Shown piece after piece: positions 38,608 to 50,800 of a stretch of 64,000 bases of DNA (within the stretch, counting starts at the first letter, position 1; each line of letters starts with the position of its first letter). The position numbers were made by a program, and so were the translations under genes. The notes beneath the pieces were generated by a model that saw only the letters and a program-made list of their open reading frames with translations, did not search any database and was not told the origin of the DNA. Source of the DNA: Membranipora membranacea (lineage: Eukaryota > Bryozoa > Gymnolaemata > Cheilostomatida > Membraniporidae); NCBI GenBank assembly GCA_914767715.1, contig OU612068.1:25730001-25794000 (forward strand). The letters run 5' to 3'.

Positions 38608-39020
38608 TTAGTCAGCATCTGCCAACCACTTGCCGGTATGTCGAGATCTTTGAGACTCCTCTTCACTGTATCGCACCTTTGGCCGACCTCTGCTACGAGA
38701 TCCATCTTTCAGTTTAGAGAAAGGTATTCGCTTTGGTAATCGGTTGTCATTTTGACTGCAGCCGTGACTCAGTGTTCGCTGTCTAAGGATCTCATACATG
38801 CTGGCCAAGCCTGTTTTTGAAAGTAATGTCTTGTTGCTTATGCGGTGCCACCATTTGATCTTGAGAATGACCTCAGGTGCCTCATCATATATGCGCTTAG
38901 ACTGTGGGATGTAATGCGATACACAGTCCAGGATTCCATAACATGTAGTAGCGTGGAAAGCGCTATCGCACGGAAGACTGCAGCTTTGGTCTTGATAATG
39001 ATGACGTGAATACACAGCAA
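38608..39020 (-). mobile_element. LINE C-terminal fragment
   Basis: Reverse-strand frames give the region that follows the reverse transcriptase in RTE/L2-type LINEs: ESWTVYR, then after a frame change IKWWHRISNKTLLSKTGL, LRQRTLSHG, NRLPKRIPFSKL and GSRSRGRPKVRY. Two frames are needed, so the fragment is broken. It is a separate family from the other LINEs in the window. Confidence 0.75.
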
Positions 39021-39484
39021 TCTATTGTTTAGTGCTATCTCAACACATGTGGCCTGTTTTGAAAGGCTTTGTACTCAGAGGAACACATAAGTCCATACAA
39101 GTAACTGTCGGTGTTTGTTAAATCTGTACTCGCATTTGATAATCTCCAAAATTTATCATTCAAATTACGAATATTGATAGATTTCCCGATAAAAGATCCA
39201 CCACGCATTTCCAGGTATAATTTTCAGGTGAGAAATTGCAACGTTTGTGAATTTCTTTGACATTTGTATTTATGAGGCAGCTATCTATATTATAATAACA
39301 ATTTCACTTAGTTATCCAAGACAGGCCCCCCTTCTAAATATGTCTGTTTTTTTATTCATCGAAAAGGCCAATCATAGTCAATCTACAATCAGTGTAGCCA
39401 ATCAGGTTTCAGCCTAATCTCTAAGGTCCAAAAAAGGGGCCTCAGAGAATAGGCTACTGAAGTTTATAACGACAACGGAACAGG
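39021..39484. other. Spacer, nothing recognised
   Basis: AT-rich DNA without open frames, repeats or transposon ends that I can support. Confidence 0.4.
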
Positions 39485-39790
39485 AGAGTCTTTCAATTAG
39501 AAATAGCCAGAGTAGTAATGTGATCGCTCACTCAGTGCACTAGCCAGGGGGGTCTTTCAATTAGAAAGAGTGATCCTTCACTAAAGCAAGTTATCACTAT
39601 CACATCGCTCCAAAATTATCACTCACTTGGTCTTTCAATTAGACAAAATCGCTTTCAAATCGTTCACTCAGAATGTATATAGTTCCATCAAGTGAGTGAG
39701 TGATCTGAAAGCGAGCGCCTAGCAGGTATCACTCACTCAAGGAGTGAGCGATCAAATCGTGATTTTGGCTGTTTCTAATTGAAAGACCCC
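39485..39790. mobile_element. MITE-like nested inverted repeats (GTCTTTCAATTAGA)
   Basis: The word GTCTTTCAATTAGA occurs at about 39488, 39551 and 39630, with its reverse complement at about 39774-39787. The outer pair extends inward (AGAAAYAGCCA, then GATCGCTCACTC). Internal GAGTGAGTGAT-type repeats lie between. The pattern fits two nested or rearranged short inverted-repeat elements. I could not define a target duplication. Confidence 0.55.
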
Positions 39791-39892
39791 CAGATAGATC
39801 AGAGCTAACACATTGGCTTTCTGTACAGATAATTGACTTAACTGAAAAATGGCAGCAGTCCTTCTTTCATAATTTTTTCTAGTTTATTTATT

Positions 39893-40107
39893 TAGGAGAT
39901 GGCACAATGGTTAGAGCACCGGTCCTTCAACATGCAAGTGTTGAAGGTCGTTGCTTCGAATCCCACTGCAGTCCACTGGTGTCCCTAGGTGTGCTCCAAC
40001 CTGCCTACAAACTGAAAGCAAATTGGCACAGTCATTGCAGCCTCGCCCTTAAGGCGCACATTATCTTGCCGCCTTGATGTGGTGAGTGACTAACCCTTGT
40101 GATCTTT
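39893..40107 (+). mobile_element. tRNA-derived SINE
   Basis: The head is tRNA-like: TGGCACAATGGTTAGAGC (A-box region) and GCTTCGAATCCC (B-box region) within 39898-39975. A tRNA-unrelated body follows (TGTCCCTAGGTGTGCTCC, CCTTAAGGCGCAC) to a T-run at about 40099. Its 3' side touches the 3' end of a LINE on the other strand. Confidence 0.7.
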
Positions 40108-40790
40108 TTTTGTTATTGAGGTTTTCTAAAAGCAAATTAAAAAAAACTTGTTGACCTCAAATACATTAACATGAATATACAAAATGACTTGAGTAAAAAG
40201 ATATAAGTAGTAGGGTGTTACATACTATATAGTGAGTAGGATAATGAAGCATGGTATCATAAATTATGTGAATAAAATGAAAAAAGAAAAGAAAAGAAGA
40301 AACAGAGAGTGGCAAACAAAAATACAACTTAACAACATAAGGTAGGATTAAATGGTAATGATTCATGAGGCTTGGTTGATTTAGTTACAAATGTATGGAA
40401 AATGTTCAAAAAGGCTGATTTGCCTAGGTTTGATCGGAATGAGGGTTTATTATTGCACAGTTGCTACGAAGCGATCGTGAATGTCTGTTTGATTTGCTGA
40501 TGAGATGAAGTATGTGCTTGGATGCATGGCCTTTATGGACCCTCGATTTGACAAACATGTGAAAAAGAAAATTCCTTCTACTGTGGAGAATATGTAAACT
40601 AAGAAGTAAGCGGCCAGATGTGACAGAAAATTGTTTGGGGCTGAAGTTATCATTCTGATTGCTTTATTTTGTATTTTTTCTAGGGTTTCTGAATTTTTGG
40701 CTGAACCATCAAGGCACAATGATGAGCAGTATTCTACTGTAGGTCTGATCAGTGATTTGTACGTCTTCAATGAGCTGTTTGGTTATGTCT
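40107..40790 (-). mobile_element. 5'-truncated LINE, CTCAATAA family
   Basis: Reverse strand. The open frame 40450-40770 encodes the end of a reverse transcriptase (YKSLIRPTVEYCSS, ETLEKIQNKAIRMITSAPNN) and stops after HDRFVATVQ. A 3' UTR of about 340 bases ends AGAAAACCTCAATAA. Same family as 28824-29333 and 43305-43819, and related to 21004-22297. Confidence 0.8.
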
Positions 40791-42653
40791 TTTATTTCAT
40801 GTGATAATGTACGTCAACTTACACAAAGGGAAAAAATTGAAGACTTAATTTGAAAGCAAATGTATTCAATGAATGCATGTTGAATAACCAAAAATATATG
40901 ACCTGTAATGCTATGAAATACATGTACGGTAATACACATATCGAACGATGTTCTTTTAGGCTATTTCGAATGAGAATATACATAAAATATTGTGACTTGC
41001 ATTTAAATGGCTCATAATAAGCTGTTTTAACAATGGAGAATGCCAATATTGATGGCATGCATTTCAAGTTGTTGCTGTGATTTAATTTTACCTCTATCGA
41101 TTTTCTGTTGTGTTGATGTGCTTATTGAGATATTATAATGTTTATTTTTGTAAAAGACCCGTCTATGTTAGCAAAATCTGTTCTCCTCCTGATAAAAACC
41201 TTCAATTAAAAAAAAAACCACTAAATTATCTAAACCCGGGAGAAATCTAGTCATCTCAAAAGTATCGTTTTCAATGAAACGAACATGGGTTCAACTTACA
41301 ACCAACCAAACTGCTGACATGACCACTTAATCTTGATTTGGAAAATGAAATATCAACTATGTGTGGGATATTATATTATACATGCATTCGGGCCACACAG
41401 TCTCTGAATAGACATAGGTAATTATTCATTGGTGTTTTCATATTAGGGACATATCAATACTTTCTCATGACATCTCATCATCATGGCCTAATCTCCCGAC
41501 TCTAAGGTCCATCGTATTTATAAATATGTCTGTAGATTATGCCATTCATAAGGTTGACTAAAGGTTGATTAAAATCAGGTGGCTTATCACAAGCCTGAAC
41601 CATTGTTTAATATAGCATTATTCTACACATATCTTACCATAATTTTCTTATTTTCTTTTTTTATTGTTTATGCTATAAAATTAGTTTTTTTGAATTTGGC
41701 ATATTAGTAAATAATACAGATAAAAGAAAAGCAAGGGCTCAGCCAGATATTCCGAAGACTAAAGTGACGGCTGTCCCGATGGTCAGCCATGAAGAACACC
41801 CACACAAGCCGATAAGTCAAAGCACGAGTCAGCACAGCGCCCGCTGTTGAGCATAGACCCAAAGGCGCTCAGCCAGACCAGACATGGGATTGTTCCCAGA
41901 TACTGTCCACTCTTCCAAAAGGTACCTGTTGTGTAACAGTTTCACACCTGTGTACAACAGGGACCTCCCACCCCTGTTGTTGTTAGCTTGAATTGCTTTT
42001 AGGGCTTTTGATCTCATATCATGTCACACAGCATGGTATGTTATGTTAGGCCTAATTTGTAAATTCATGCTCAATATTTTTCCAGAGTGATTGTATAAAC
42101 ATAAATAGTAGTCTGGCTGCAAAACCCATCTGGGACAACAACATGCGGTTATCTTAACTGTCATTGTGAGGGCGTAACTCCAAATTATGTTACAGCGAGA
42201 ATGATCAATGTCAAACTTTTATGTCAACTTCACAATCCTAGACAACCACAATTGAATGTAGTTAAGAGATAAGTATTATGTGTTCCACCTCAGTTGTATA
42301 TGGTGCATCCTAGGTATATGCCTGAAGCTTACTCAAATGTGAATGCTGTAGGGAAATATCCCGCTGAAACTCAAAATCTAATATGAAGACTTCATTAAAG
42401 TGTAATATGCTATAATGCAATAAAGTAGAGCGAATATTTAACAAGGTATCCAACCATCACCGTTTGTGTGGAGTTTATGCTTCAATCTCAGATTAGCTAG
42501 TGATTTGAAGATCTCATTGGGCCCCTGTATGGTTCAAAGTGTATTTTTATTAAATCCTGAGTTTTTTAGTTTCTTTGGCTTCCAACTGTTATTGCATATA
42601 TCTTTTTGACAATCATATAATATTGATCTGCCACAATGTGTTAAAGAAAAATG
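40791..42653. other. Intergenic DNA, no gene recognised
   Basis: AT-rich. I found no exon, tRNA-like module or convincing transposon end. An open frame at 41829-42017 (reverse) is unremarkable. Confidence 0.4.
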
Positions 42654-42657
42654 TTAA

Positions 42658-43275
42658 AGACTTTGTTTGAGGCTGCTCTTTTGTATCACATCCTATTCTC
42701 CATATTTTATTCTATCATGTGAGCAATTTTCAGCTTCATAATCCAAATATTGAGGAAGTTATGGCCTCTCAAACTTCCAAGGTGACGGCAATTTATCGGC
42801 AGTAAGAATCAGCCGGCAATCCCTAGGGTACGTCACTAATATTGATGATCAAAATGTTCAAATCTGTAACGGTCTCGAACCCAGGTCCAAATGGCTTTGC
42901 AGGCGACGCTGCTAATACTGAGCTATATTGTTACTGGCTCACCTAGTTGGTCCAAGTGGCGTCGTTGCCTATAGATATTGGGACCCGGGTTCGATTCCCA
43001 CCCAGGTCTGAATTTTGATCATCATCTTATCTGTGTGATTATTAGTGTATTAACTAATAATCACACATAATGTCTATGCCACATGTCTATGGTTGTGACA
43101 TACCCCAGGGGAAACATCCGCTTATTCCCAATGCCGATTGAAGGCAATCACCCTGGAAGTTTGAGAGGCCATAACTTCCTCAATATTCGGATTCTATAGC
43201 TGAAAATCGATCACATGATAGAATAAAATATGGAGAATAAGATGTGATACAAAAGAGCAGCCTCAAACAAAGTCT
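42658..43275. mobile_element. TTAA-flanked foldback element with two opposed tRNA-like modules
   Basis: Long inverted arms of about 130 bases (42658-42790 and 43143-43275), starting AGACTTTGTTTGAGGCTGC on each strand, are flanked by TTAA at 42654-42657 and 43276-43279. The interior is also roughly palindromic. On the reverse strand about 42870-42940 is tRNA-like (TAGCTCAGTATTAGCAG, CTGGGTTCGAGACC). On the forward strand about 42950-43012 carries CCGGGTTCGATTCCC. TTAA duplications are typical of piggyBac-type insertion, but the tips are not the usual piggyBac ends, so the class is open. Confidence 0.7.
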
Positions 43276-43304
43276 TTAAGTTAAGCTCAACAATGCTGTA
43301 GTCT

Positions 43305-43819
43305 ATGCTCTATTTGAGCTAGGCTTCATATTTTATGTTTAGTTGTAAGTTGTGGCGACAGACATTCACGATCACTTTGTAGCAACTGTGCAATAATTAA
43401 ACCCTCATTTAAAACATTCAAATTCAAACCTAGGCAAATCAGCCTTTTTAAATATTATTCATACATTTGTAACTAAATCAACCAAGCCCCATGAATCATT
43501 ATCATTTAATCCTACCCAATGTTGTTAACTTGTATTTTTGTTTGCCACTTACTGGTTTTTCGTTTCTTTTCTTTTTTCATTTTATTCACATAATTTATGA
43601 TACCATGCTTTCATTATCCTACTCACAAAATAGTATGTAACATCCTACCACTTATATCTTTTTATTCGAGTCATTTGTTATATCTATGTTAATGTGTGGA
43701 GGTTGACAAGTTATTTTTAATTTGCTTTAATTATAAACTTTTAGAAAACCTCAATAAGTAAATAAATAAATAAATATCAATCTTGATTTTGATAACAGTG
43801 ATGGTGAGAATAAGAATAC
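43305..43819 (+). repeat. LINE 3' end plus flank, shared with 28824-29333
   Basis: About 510 bases nearly identical to 28824-29333, including some 45 bases beyond the LINE's own tail. It sits between the foldback element and the F2 exons. Confidence 0.8.
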
Positions 43820-44238
43820 CACTATTATTTGATAAGTAAGATGTAGGATAAATAGTTATGAGTTATCCTATTTTACTTTGTCAACGAACAACTCCCATTA
43901 AAAGGAAAATTGAAAAATCTGAGCATTGTCGATCGTTACTATGTTAAAGTTCAAGTTTACATGGTACATGGTATGAAAAAAAGTTTGACTTGATTCATCT
44001 GGAAAAACCATTTGCCTCGAAAAACAGTATTTGCCAGATGAACTACTACACTTAATATGTCTAAGACAATCATTACTTTGGTTACGTTGCTCATTTATAA
44101 TTGTGCAACCCTAACACTTGGAGTAAGTGTTGTCTGGTTCAATTGGACAAACTCTTGTAATTTTCAAGCCAAGCGCACAGATGATGGCAATTAATGAAGG
44201 TTGATTTTAAAATGCTTTTTTTGCTGTTAACTCTGTAG
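43820..44238. other. Upstream of the F2 exons, no gene recognised
   Basis: Presumed intron sequence before exon 44239. The earlier F-box and LRR exons of F2 were looked for here and further upstream and not found. Confidence 0.4.
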
Positions 44239-45030
44239 AATCTCAGAGATATGGGACTGTATAGACACTGATGGGCGGCTGTGGGATGGTGAGAACACAA
44301 TGTTTACTGATGCTGAGGTTATTCCAGACCCTCTAGAGAAATCAAAGTTTACTTACAAAAAGAGAATCACAAAGGAATACCATCAACTGAAGGCTGGCCG
44401 CTCTATGTAAGTTAAAAAAATCAATTAATATGAAAATAAAGTTCGTTACAATTGTGTAACACCTGTCATATTCAGTTATTACTTCAGTGTAAGAGATAGA
44501 TGCAGGAATCATTATCAAATTTTCAATGATTATTTTCAATGCTTAATAATAATTTAAACATTGCCTTTGAATATGAGTAGTCTGTTCTTTGATAGTGTGA
44601 CCTAAAACAAGTTTGATCCAATTGCCTGCGATTCCTGTTGCTCCCTTCCACTGGTCACGCCGCAGGCCTTTGCCTGCTGCGTGACCAGTGGATTGGGAGC
44701 GACTCGGAATGCAGTCAAATGGACCCAACTTGGTCCAGTGTGACCCTAAATGGGTTAAATAATAACTATGGAGGAGAAGCTACGGCTTATGTGTTTGTTC
44801 TTATGATGTTGCTTGCTGTTGCTCATTCAATATTCTCACATCAGTTGAGTTGATTTAGGGATTGATTGATTTATTGTAGTGACAGCTTTCTTACTCCACT
44901 TGGCCGTGTCGGCAAATCCACCTACAGATTCAGCACAGATATAGACGACATAGATGATATAACCGATAGACTGAACCCTGCCTCACCTCGCTACCTTAGT
45001 CACTTACGCTGCCCTGATCAAAGGATGTAA
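44239..45030 (+). pseudogene. F-box gene F2: only the last two exons
   Basis: Exon 44239-44406 (EIWDCIDTDGRLWDG, DPLEKSKFTYKKRITKEY) and exon 44880-45030 (DSFLTPLGRVGKSTYRF to HLRCPDQRM, stop 45028-45030) match the final exons of F1 and F3 in sequence and phase (2 to 2). F-box and LRR exons are absent; transposon-derived DNA occupies the space upstream. Either the 5' part was deleted, or the remnant is spliced to exons outside what I can recognise. The last exon is longer and unrelated to the short tails of F1 and F3. An inverted-repeat element sits in the intron. Confidence 0.75.
44596..44757. mobile_element. Imperfect foldback MITE in F2 intron
   Basis: Central hairpin arms TCCACTGGTCACGC and GCGTGACCAGTGGA (about 44647-44690), extending outward as GTTGCTCCC/GGGAGCGAC and GTGTGACC/GGTCCAGTGTGACC. 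The whole stretch folds on itself with mismatches. No coding potential. Target duplication not defined. Confidence 0.6.
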
Positions 45031-45580
45031 CTCTGTAACACTGTAACATTCAGCTCATATATACAATATGGAAGAGTTTATGAATGTTATGTACATAGTT
45101 TTCATATACCTACAATGTGCTCGCACCACAGTTCTTGTTCAATCGCATCACATGTATATATAATGGTTTTTTTACAACATCTTTTAAACAATACTCATCA
45201 AAAACATCACAGACTAAATACTCATTCTTATTGTATGCAAGGATGCGTACTCAGCTGATCTAGTCGAGCTAGTTTATCGCCACAATGGCACACAATTCTG
45301 GTTGAATTTTTGCCTTTTCCGTTTATGACAAATCTTTGCCAATTATGAGATATCCATGTACTTTTTATACTGCTGATCACTTACATATTTTGCCCCTAGC
45401 CTACTAGTCATGAAATCCTAAATAGTATAGGTTCAATTTTATCCACACTCAAGTTTTAGTACTTTTATTATCAAATCATCTTAGGAGTCATATATGTTCG
45501 CATGACAAATTTTTTGCATTCACGTAGAAAGTAGAAAAACATTGTTATTTCCTAGCTTGATGTTGTCAATTAAATCATCT
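45031..45580. other. 3' flank of F2, nothing recognised
   Basis: AT-rich sequence with no exon or repeat that I can support. Confidence 0.4.
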
Positions 45581-45589
45581 ACTCAGTAT

Positions 45590-45710
45590 AAGAACAAGTA
45601 TGTTCCCTCTGTGGTGGCGGAGGGATTTGCAAATGTTTGGTATCGAGGCGCCGCGATGCCAAACATTTTCAATATCCCTCCGCCATCACAGAGGGAACAT
45701 ACTTGTTCTA
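45590..45710. mobile_element. 121-base hairpin element with 9-10 bp target duplication
   Basis: Arms starting AGAACAAGTATGTTCCCTC and ending GAGGGAACATACTTGTTCT pair over most of the length, with a loop around 45645-45657 (GAGGCGCCGCG). ACTCAGTATA occurs on both sides (45581-45590 and 45711-45720). A 9-10 bp duplication fits Mutator-like elements. No protein coded. Confidence 0.8.
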
Positions 45711-45720
45711 ACTCAGTATA

Positions 45721-47818
45721 GTGGAATAACTTTCAATAAAGGAGCTAACACGACAGAGATATCACTGTAATTTGAATTTCCATCAAATATTATTATGACT
45801 AACATGAGCCCGAGCATATGCTTACAATCATTGAAAGATGAGGCTGGTCTCCAATGGTCTCACTTTGCTCTAGGCGGCAACTATAATATGTGAGGATTTT
45901 GTGCTGGTTGTGTAAGGATTCAAAAATTAGGGTGGTACTAACCCTTACAAGTCAGCAGTGCAGTGCCATATGAAAAATGACTAGAGACTAGGAGATTATC
46001 AAAATGTTATGTAATAAGGGAAAAATGTATTTGGCAACCTTACAAGACTTGCATAGTTTAGTTATCATAGTCTATCGTCATGCCCTGTTCAATGACCTAT
46101 GAATGCCAAGACATTAGTGACATACACTTTGCGAATGTGCGAACTGTTGATGGGTACGTTTGTCTCCAGTCTAGCCTGCAAGCAGAATGAGTTATAATGT
46201 GACAACGACAGCCATTTCTCTGCTTACTGAGAGCAATGAACTCCCTCTTCATTGCTGAGAGGAAGAGAGATTTTTTTGATCAGAAATTGTGCGTACTTGT
46301 CAATAGAAAGGACTACTCCCACAAAAATAGAATGCCTGATTTGATTGGACTGTCAATGAAGGTTAAGCACCGCCTTCATTGTCTGAAATCTGAGTAACAC
46401 ACTCAGGGTTCCCATAGAAAACCCTCAAACATTAAAAAATATACTAAGGGTACATTTAAAATCTGAACGGTTTCTCACATACGGCCGAGATAAAAAGAGT
46501 GGTAAATATTTAGTTTTCTATATTTCCTGACACAAATCTGTGCTCTTCCACCCTAGAAAACTCAACTGTCACCTCTGATCTTGATACAATCAGTTGATCA
46601 CTTCAAGGGTGAATCTCTTATCTATAGGTGAGTGAGAAGACTTATTTATTATTTAAATCATAAAAACAAATGTCTCAAATGATCATGGCTACAAACACAA
46701 AGAAGCGCAGCAGTCTGACAACAAAAAGGTAGGCCTATGTCACAATTTCATATTCGGTGTTCTAGCAGCAGCAGATGAATCATAGTCATGTCAGATCCAG
46801 GAGTTCACTGCCAACTCCTTGACGTGACCAGATAGGTCTATTACATTAGGCCTACAGATAGTTGCACAATCATTAGACATAATATTATACAGTACATGTA
46901 TTCGATACCGGCCAATACTATGTTCTCCGGCCAATAATATGTTCTCCGTAACTTGGAAACTAATTTTGTCATTTGAATAGATTTCAGGAACAATTTTGTT
47001 GAAGTTTGTGCAGCTTCATTAAAACTGCAGTTGACACATTCAAATTGTTATTACTGTCTTCCATGTGTATTATCTTCATAACTGTTGATTGCAAATAAGA
47101 AGAGTTTCAAATACAATGCGGTTTGTGTCAAACCTAACAATAAAGATGTCTCCTGATGTTTGTTGTATTTTGGTTATGATTTCTAACCATAAGATGACAA
47201 CAGATTGTCACAACTGGGTCTGAAAAATTACCCCATAATTACTATATCAACAACTTCTCAATGGATCAAAAAGATGATTAATGAAGCTCTACTTATTAGC
47301 AGGCCTGGTCCAACTGTTTACAATAACGCTGGCTCTCCTACACAAACTTATACCATGATGCATGATTAAAGTCACCAGCTGTAAATATACAAGTATTCAA
47401 AACTACTGACATGTAGTGATGAATAAACAGCTACAGAAAGGTGCATTGTTTATATATAAAATATGCTGCGATGTACTCCATCATATTTGCTGAAAATGTT
47501 TATTTTTTAGAGGGCCACTATCAATGTAGTAGGCTGCAATAGATAGAAAACATATGAAAAGCCATAAATTGTTTTCATGAATGTACCTTTGAGTTTGGGG
47601 TATGTCTGTGCAGTTTCTGGGTCATACTTATGAGGTGTGTAGGCATAGCTACCCAAATGGGTGGTAGGCATTCGCTCGATTTGAAATGATAGATCGCATC
47701 AGTTCTAGTTATGTTAAAAGCTGGTACAGGGGAGGGTGGGGGTACAAACTCTACAACCACTGTTTGGTTTGAGCATCCTTGCTGGACCTGATATGACATG
47801 TATTTATATTCTTTACAG
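45721..47818 (+). promoter_or_regulatory. 5' region of F-box gene F3
   Basis: No exon recognised with certainty. At 46234-46254 lies a 21-base near-palindrome that is the exact reverse complement of 195-215 upstream of F1A. Kept in both paralogues, it may be a shared control site. Another imperfect pair, CAATGAAGG and CCTTCATTG, lies at about 46354-46380. Confidence 0.35.
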
Positions 47819-50800
47819 TAGCAGCTCAACAGCCGAGCGTCGTCCTTGTGCCACCATGACATCTAAGGAGGGATGTGATACTTACCATATCGACCCATCA
47901 GTCCGGACAAAAGTATTTAAGAAAACAAAATGTGGTGTTACTATGAGACGTGTATACAACGAACAATTTCAACTTCTTCCATACTACACAGAATCTGAGA
48001 TGTGTGGACCATATTACGTCGCAATGGACGGAGCCTGCTCCATCAGAAATTTACCTTCCAAAATGTCAATATATGTACTGGCCCTTCTTGAGTCCTATAT
48101 AGAAGACCAGCGAGAAATCATGGAGAAGAAATCTAAGGCTAAGCCACCAAAGCCTGTCTCTGCCCCTGAACCCTATCATACAGCGAAACCTGGAGCTTAC
48201 TCTATCAAGGATTTGTCAGAGGAGATCTTACTCAGCATCTTCTGTCTCCTGGATAGCAAAACCCTCATCAAATCTGTCAACAGGTAAACAAAACACTCTG
48301 AATGGATTAATTAATTAATTAATAATCATGTGATAACATCATATTTAGTCTCAATTTCACATAATCTAAACTTATCTCTGATGGAGAGATTTTGTTTTAC
48401 TCGAGTTGAAAATGAAAACCAGGCTGTTGGGGCACGTTGAGCCATGCCCGCTGGGGCACGTTGAGCCATGCACCGCACTATGAATGTTATATGATGCAAA
48501 TGTATATGAAGTATATGTTTGAACTGTTCGACAACACTTACATACACAAAAACGAAAACATTGGAATTGATGTTTCTTAAATGAAATTAGCAATTACTCT
48601 GAGTTCAGTTTTCCCTTCACTTATCATCAAGTTTGCTGTGTGCAAGTTTTCCTCTACAGCAAATATTTCAGAAATTTATTTTGTGTTGCGAATTATATTT
48701 TATAGTTCAAATGAGTGAAAAATATGGGCTGTTGCAATGAATTTGGTTGCTTTACTTTATTTCTTATGGTTGCGATGAATTGAAAAGTTATTACCAGCAA
48801 AGAGATGACCATAACAGAGTGGCTCAACGTGCCCCATACAAAATGCGGACCCGGCTCAACGTGCCCCGTGCTTGGGGCACGTTGAGCCGCTTCCCGAATT
48901 TGTTTTAAACAGCAATATTTCCTTTTCTTGCTGTAATAGGTTTCTGACCTCACTCATGTTGATGGAAGACATGATGACCAATTTCAGTGCCAAGTTTTGT
49001 TAATCTGGCACAATTCAACTGCATGTTACAATCAAATATGTAAAAACTGGCTCAACGCCTTCCCCTACCTGAGATGATTGATTGATATTACAAATAGTTG
49101 AGTAACTTTCAACTTCTATTAAAATAATTGTTGACATTGACCAGAGTCTATTTCTAAACACTGTCTTTGATTAGTTATGTCATCTTATGTCAGGCTCTAT
49201 TTAGTATCGAGACCCATTCCTTGTAATATTACTAGGACATGATTTGGTTTGAAAAGGTAAAGCGCTGGCAATTTAGTATCTTTGATGCTAGTTGATGCTA
49301 GGTTGTATAATGCCAGCAGCTTATCACTATGGTTCCATGCTTCGATTTTGTGGTTCACTCCAATTTCGAATGGTTAGAATCCAGTGGATTCTAACCATTC
49401 CCATGATGGGAAAAACATGAAAAGAATCTGCTGCCGCATATAATCCCTTTGAAGGCATTGTGTGCAAGCGCGCTAACCATTCAGCCAAGCCGACAATTAG
49501 GAAGTCGAATAAACACGGTATGGACATTCGCGAATTTGATTTTAATGCCATTTCCATGGGGCGATTACTCCCGAAATCCTTACAAAATCGAACCTTGGGA
49601 ACATAGTGATTGTCTTCAGTTTTGTTCAATGCAGGATAGTTACAAATTTTCACATGATCTAGTAAAGGTGACAAAAAATTTCCGATGTTTTCCTCGTGCT
49701 TTCTTGAAACACCCTAGAGTATAAATGCAAGCTAGAGATTAATTGAACTAATTTGGGATGACTTAAGTTAGCTAGCGCTAAATTTTGGCTAAGTTAGGTG
49801 TGAGCCTGTATAGTACCTATGGTGTGAATGTTAGCTAGCCCTAAATTCAGCTATTTCAACATGTGCGAATAGATGAACTATCCTCCTCTAGGGTATCTGT
49901 TCGTTTGGGAAAACAAAGCAAGTGACGTGATGTCTTTTTTAACTCTTGAAATTTGCTATATCAAGTTGAAAATCAGGGTGAATATTTGAAAACAGCCGGT
50001 AGGTAGTAGAGGAGCGGTTCGGAGCAGGAAGTTACACACTAATCATTAGTGGTAAATAGTACCGTAATACCACTCTTATAATTCCAATTCCAACCTTTGT
50101 CTTGGCATTGTGTCACCAGATCTTCGTATCGTGTCAGTTTTCTCTCATGCGCATTTGAGGGATTTTCTTCCCAAGGCACCGTCAATTCCATCTGTATTAG
50201 TGATTTTCCTTTGTCAGACCAGACAATTAAGTCTGGTCTTTGGTTCGTAATCACAATATGCTGTGGCATGCTGAGCTGCTCTGTGAGGTTGCATCTCACC
50301 TGCCATTCTCCGCTGTTCATCAATCCCTTTTTGCGCAAAATCTTTTCACTCGCTTCACCACCAGCATTAGCATATTCACACTTCTCCATGACATACACAA
50401 CACTTTCAGGACTTGATTATGCCTATACATGTATCTTCCCAGGCTCTGCGGGCAATTCGACAGAATATGCCGAAGTGTGCCCTTGGCCGTGCACTCGGCG
50501 CATTTCGAGTTCTCGGTCAAATTCCAGCGCTCCAGGTTCGCCGGGGTCGGTAGTTGATCATAAGCTGCACCAATCAGAAAGCTGATCCTTTGTGGCTCCA
50601 TCGACCACATTTCTGTCCAATGGAGCTGACACTGCTCAACAGACTCCCAACAAGTCCACCTGCCTTGTTGGGCTTGGCCTACAGTTTGTGTCTGGCGGCG
50701 CTCCTCTTCCATCTTACGCACCTCATCAACTACCATCTCCCGTCTAACCTTTGGGCTTTCCTTTGAGAACCACCGGTTTGCTTCCCAGCGATGCCATGAC

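Noticed and set aside
49368-49400. Perfect 15-base-arm hairpin as a terminator or microRNA
   Set aside because: Too short for a microRNA precursor, and bacterial-type terminators do not apply; probably part of a decayed repeat.
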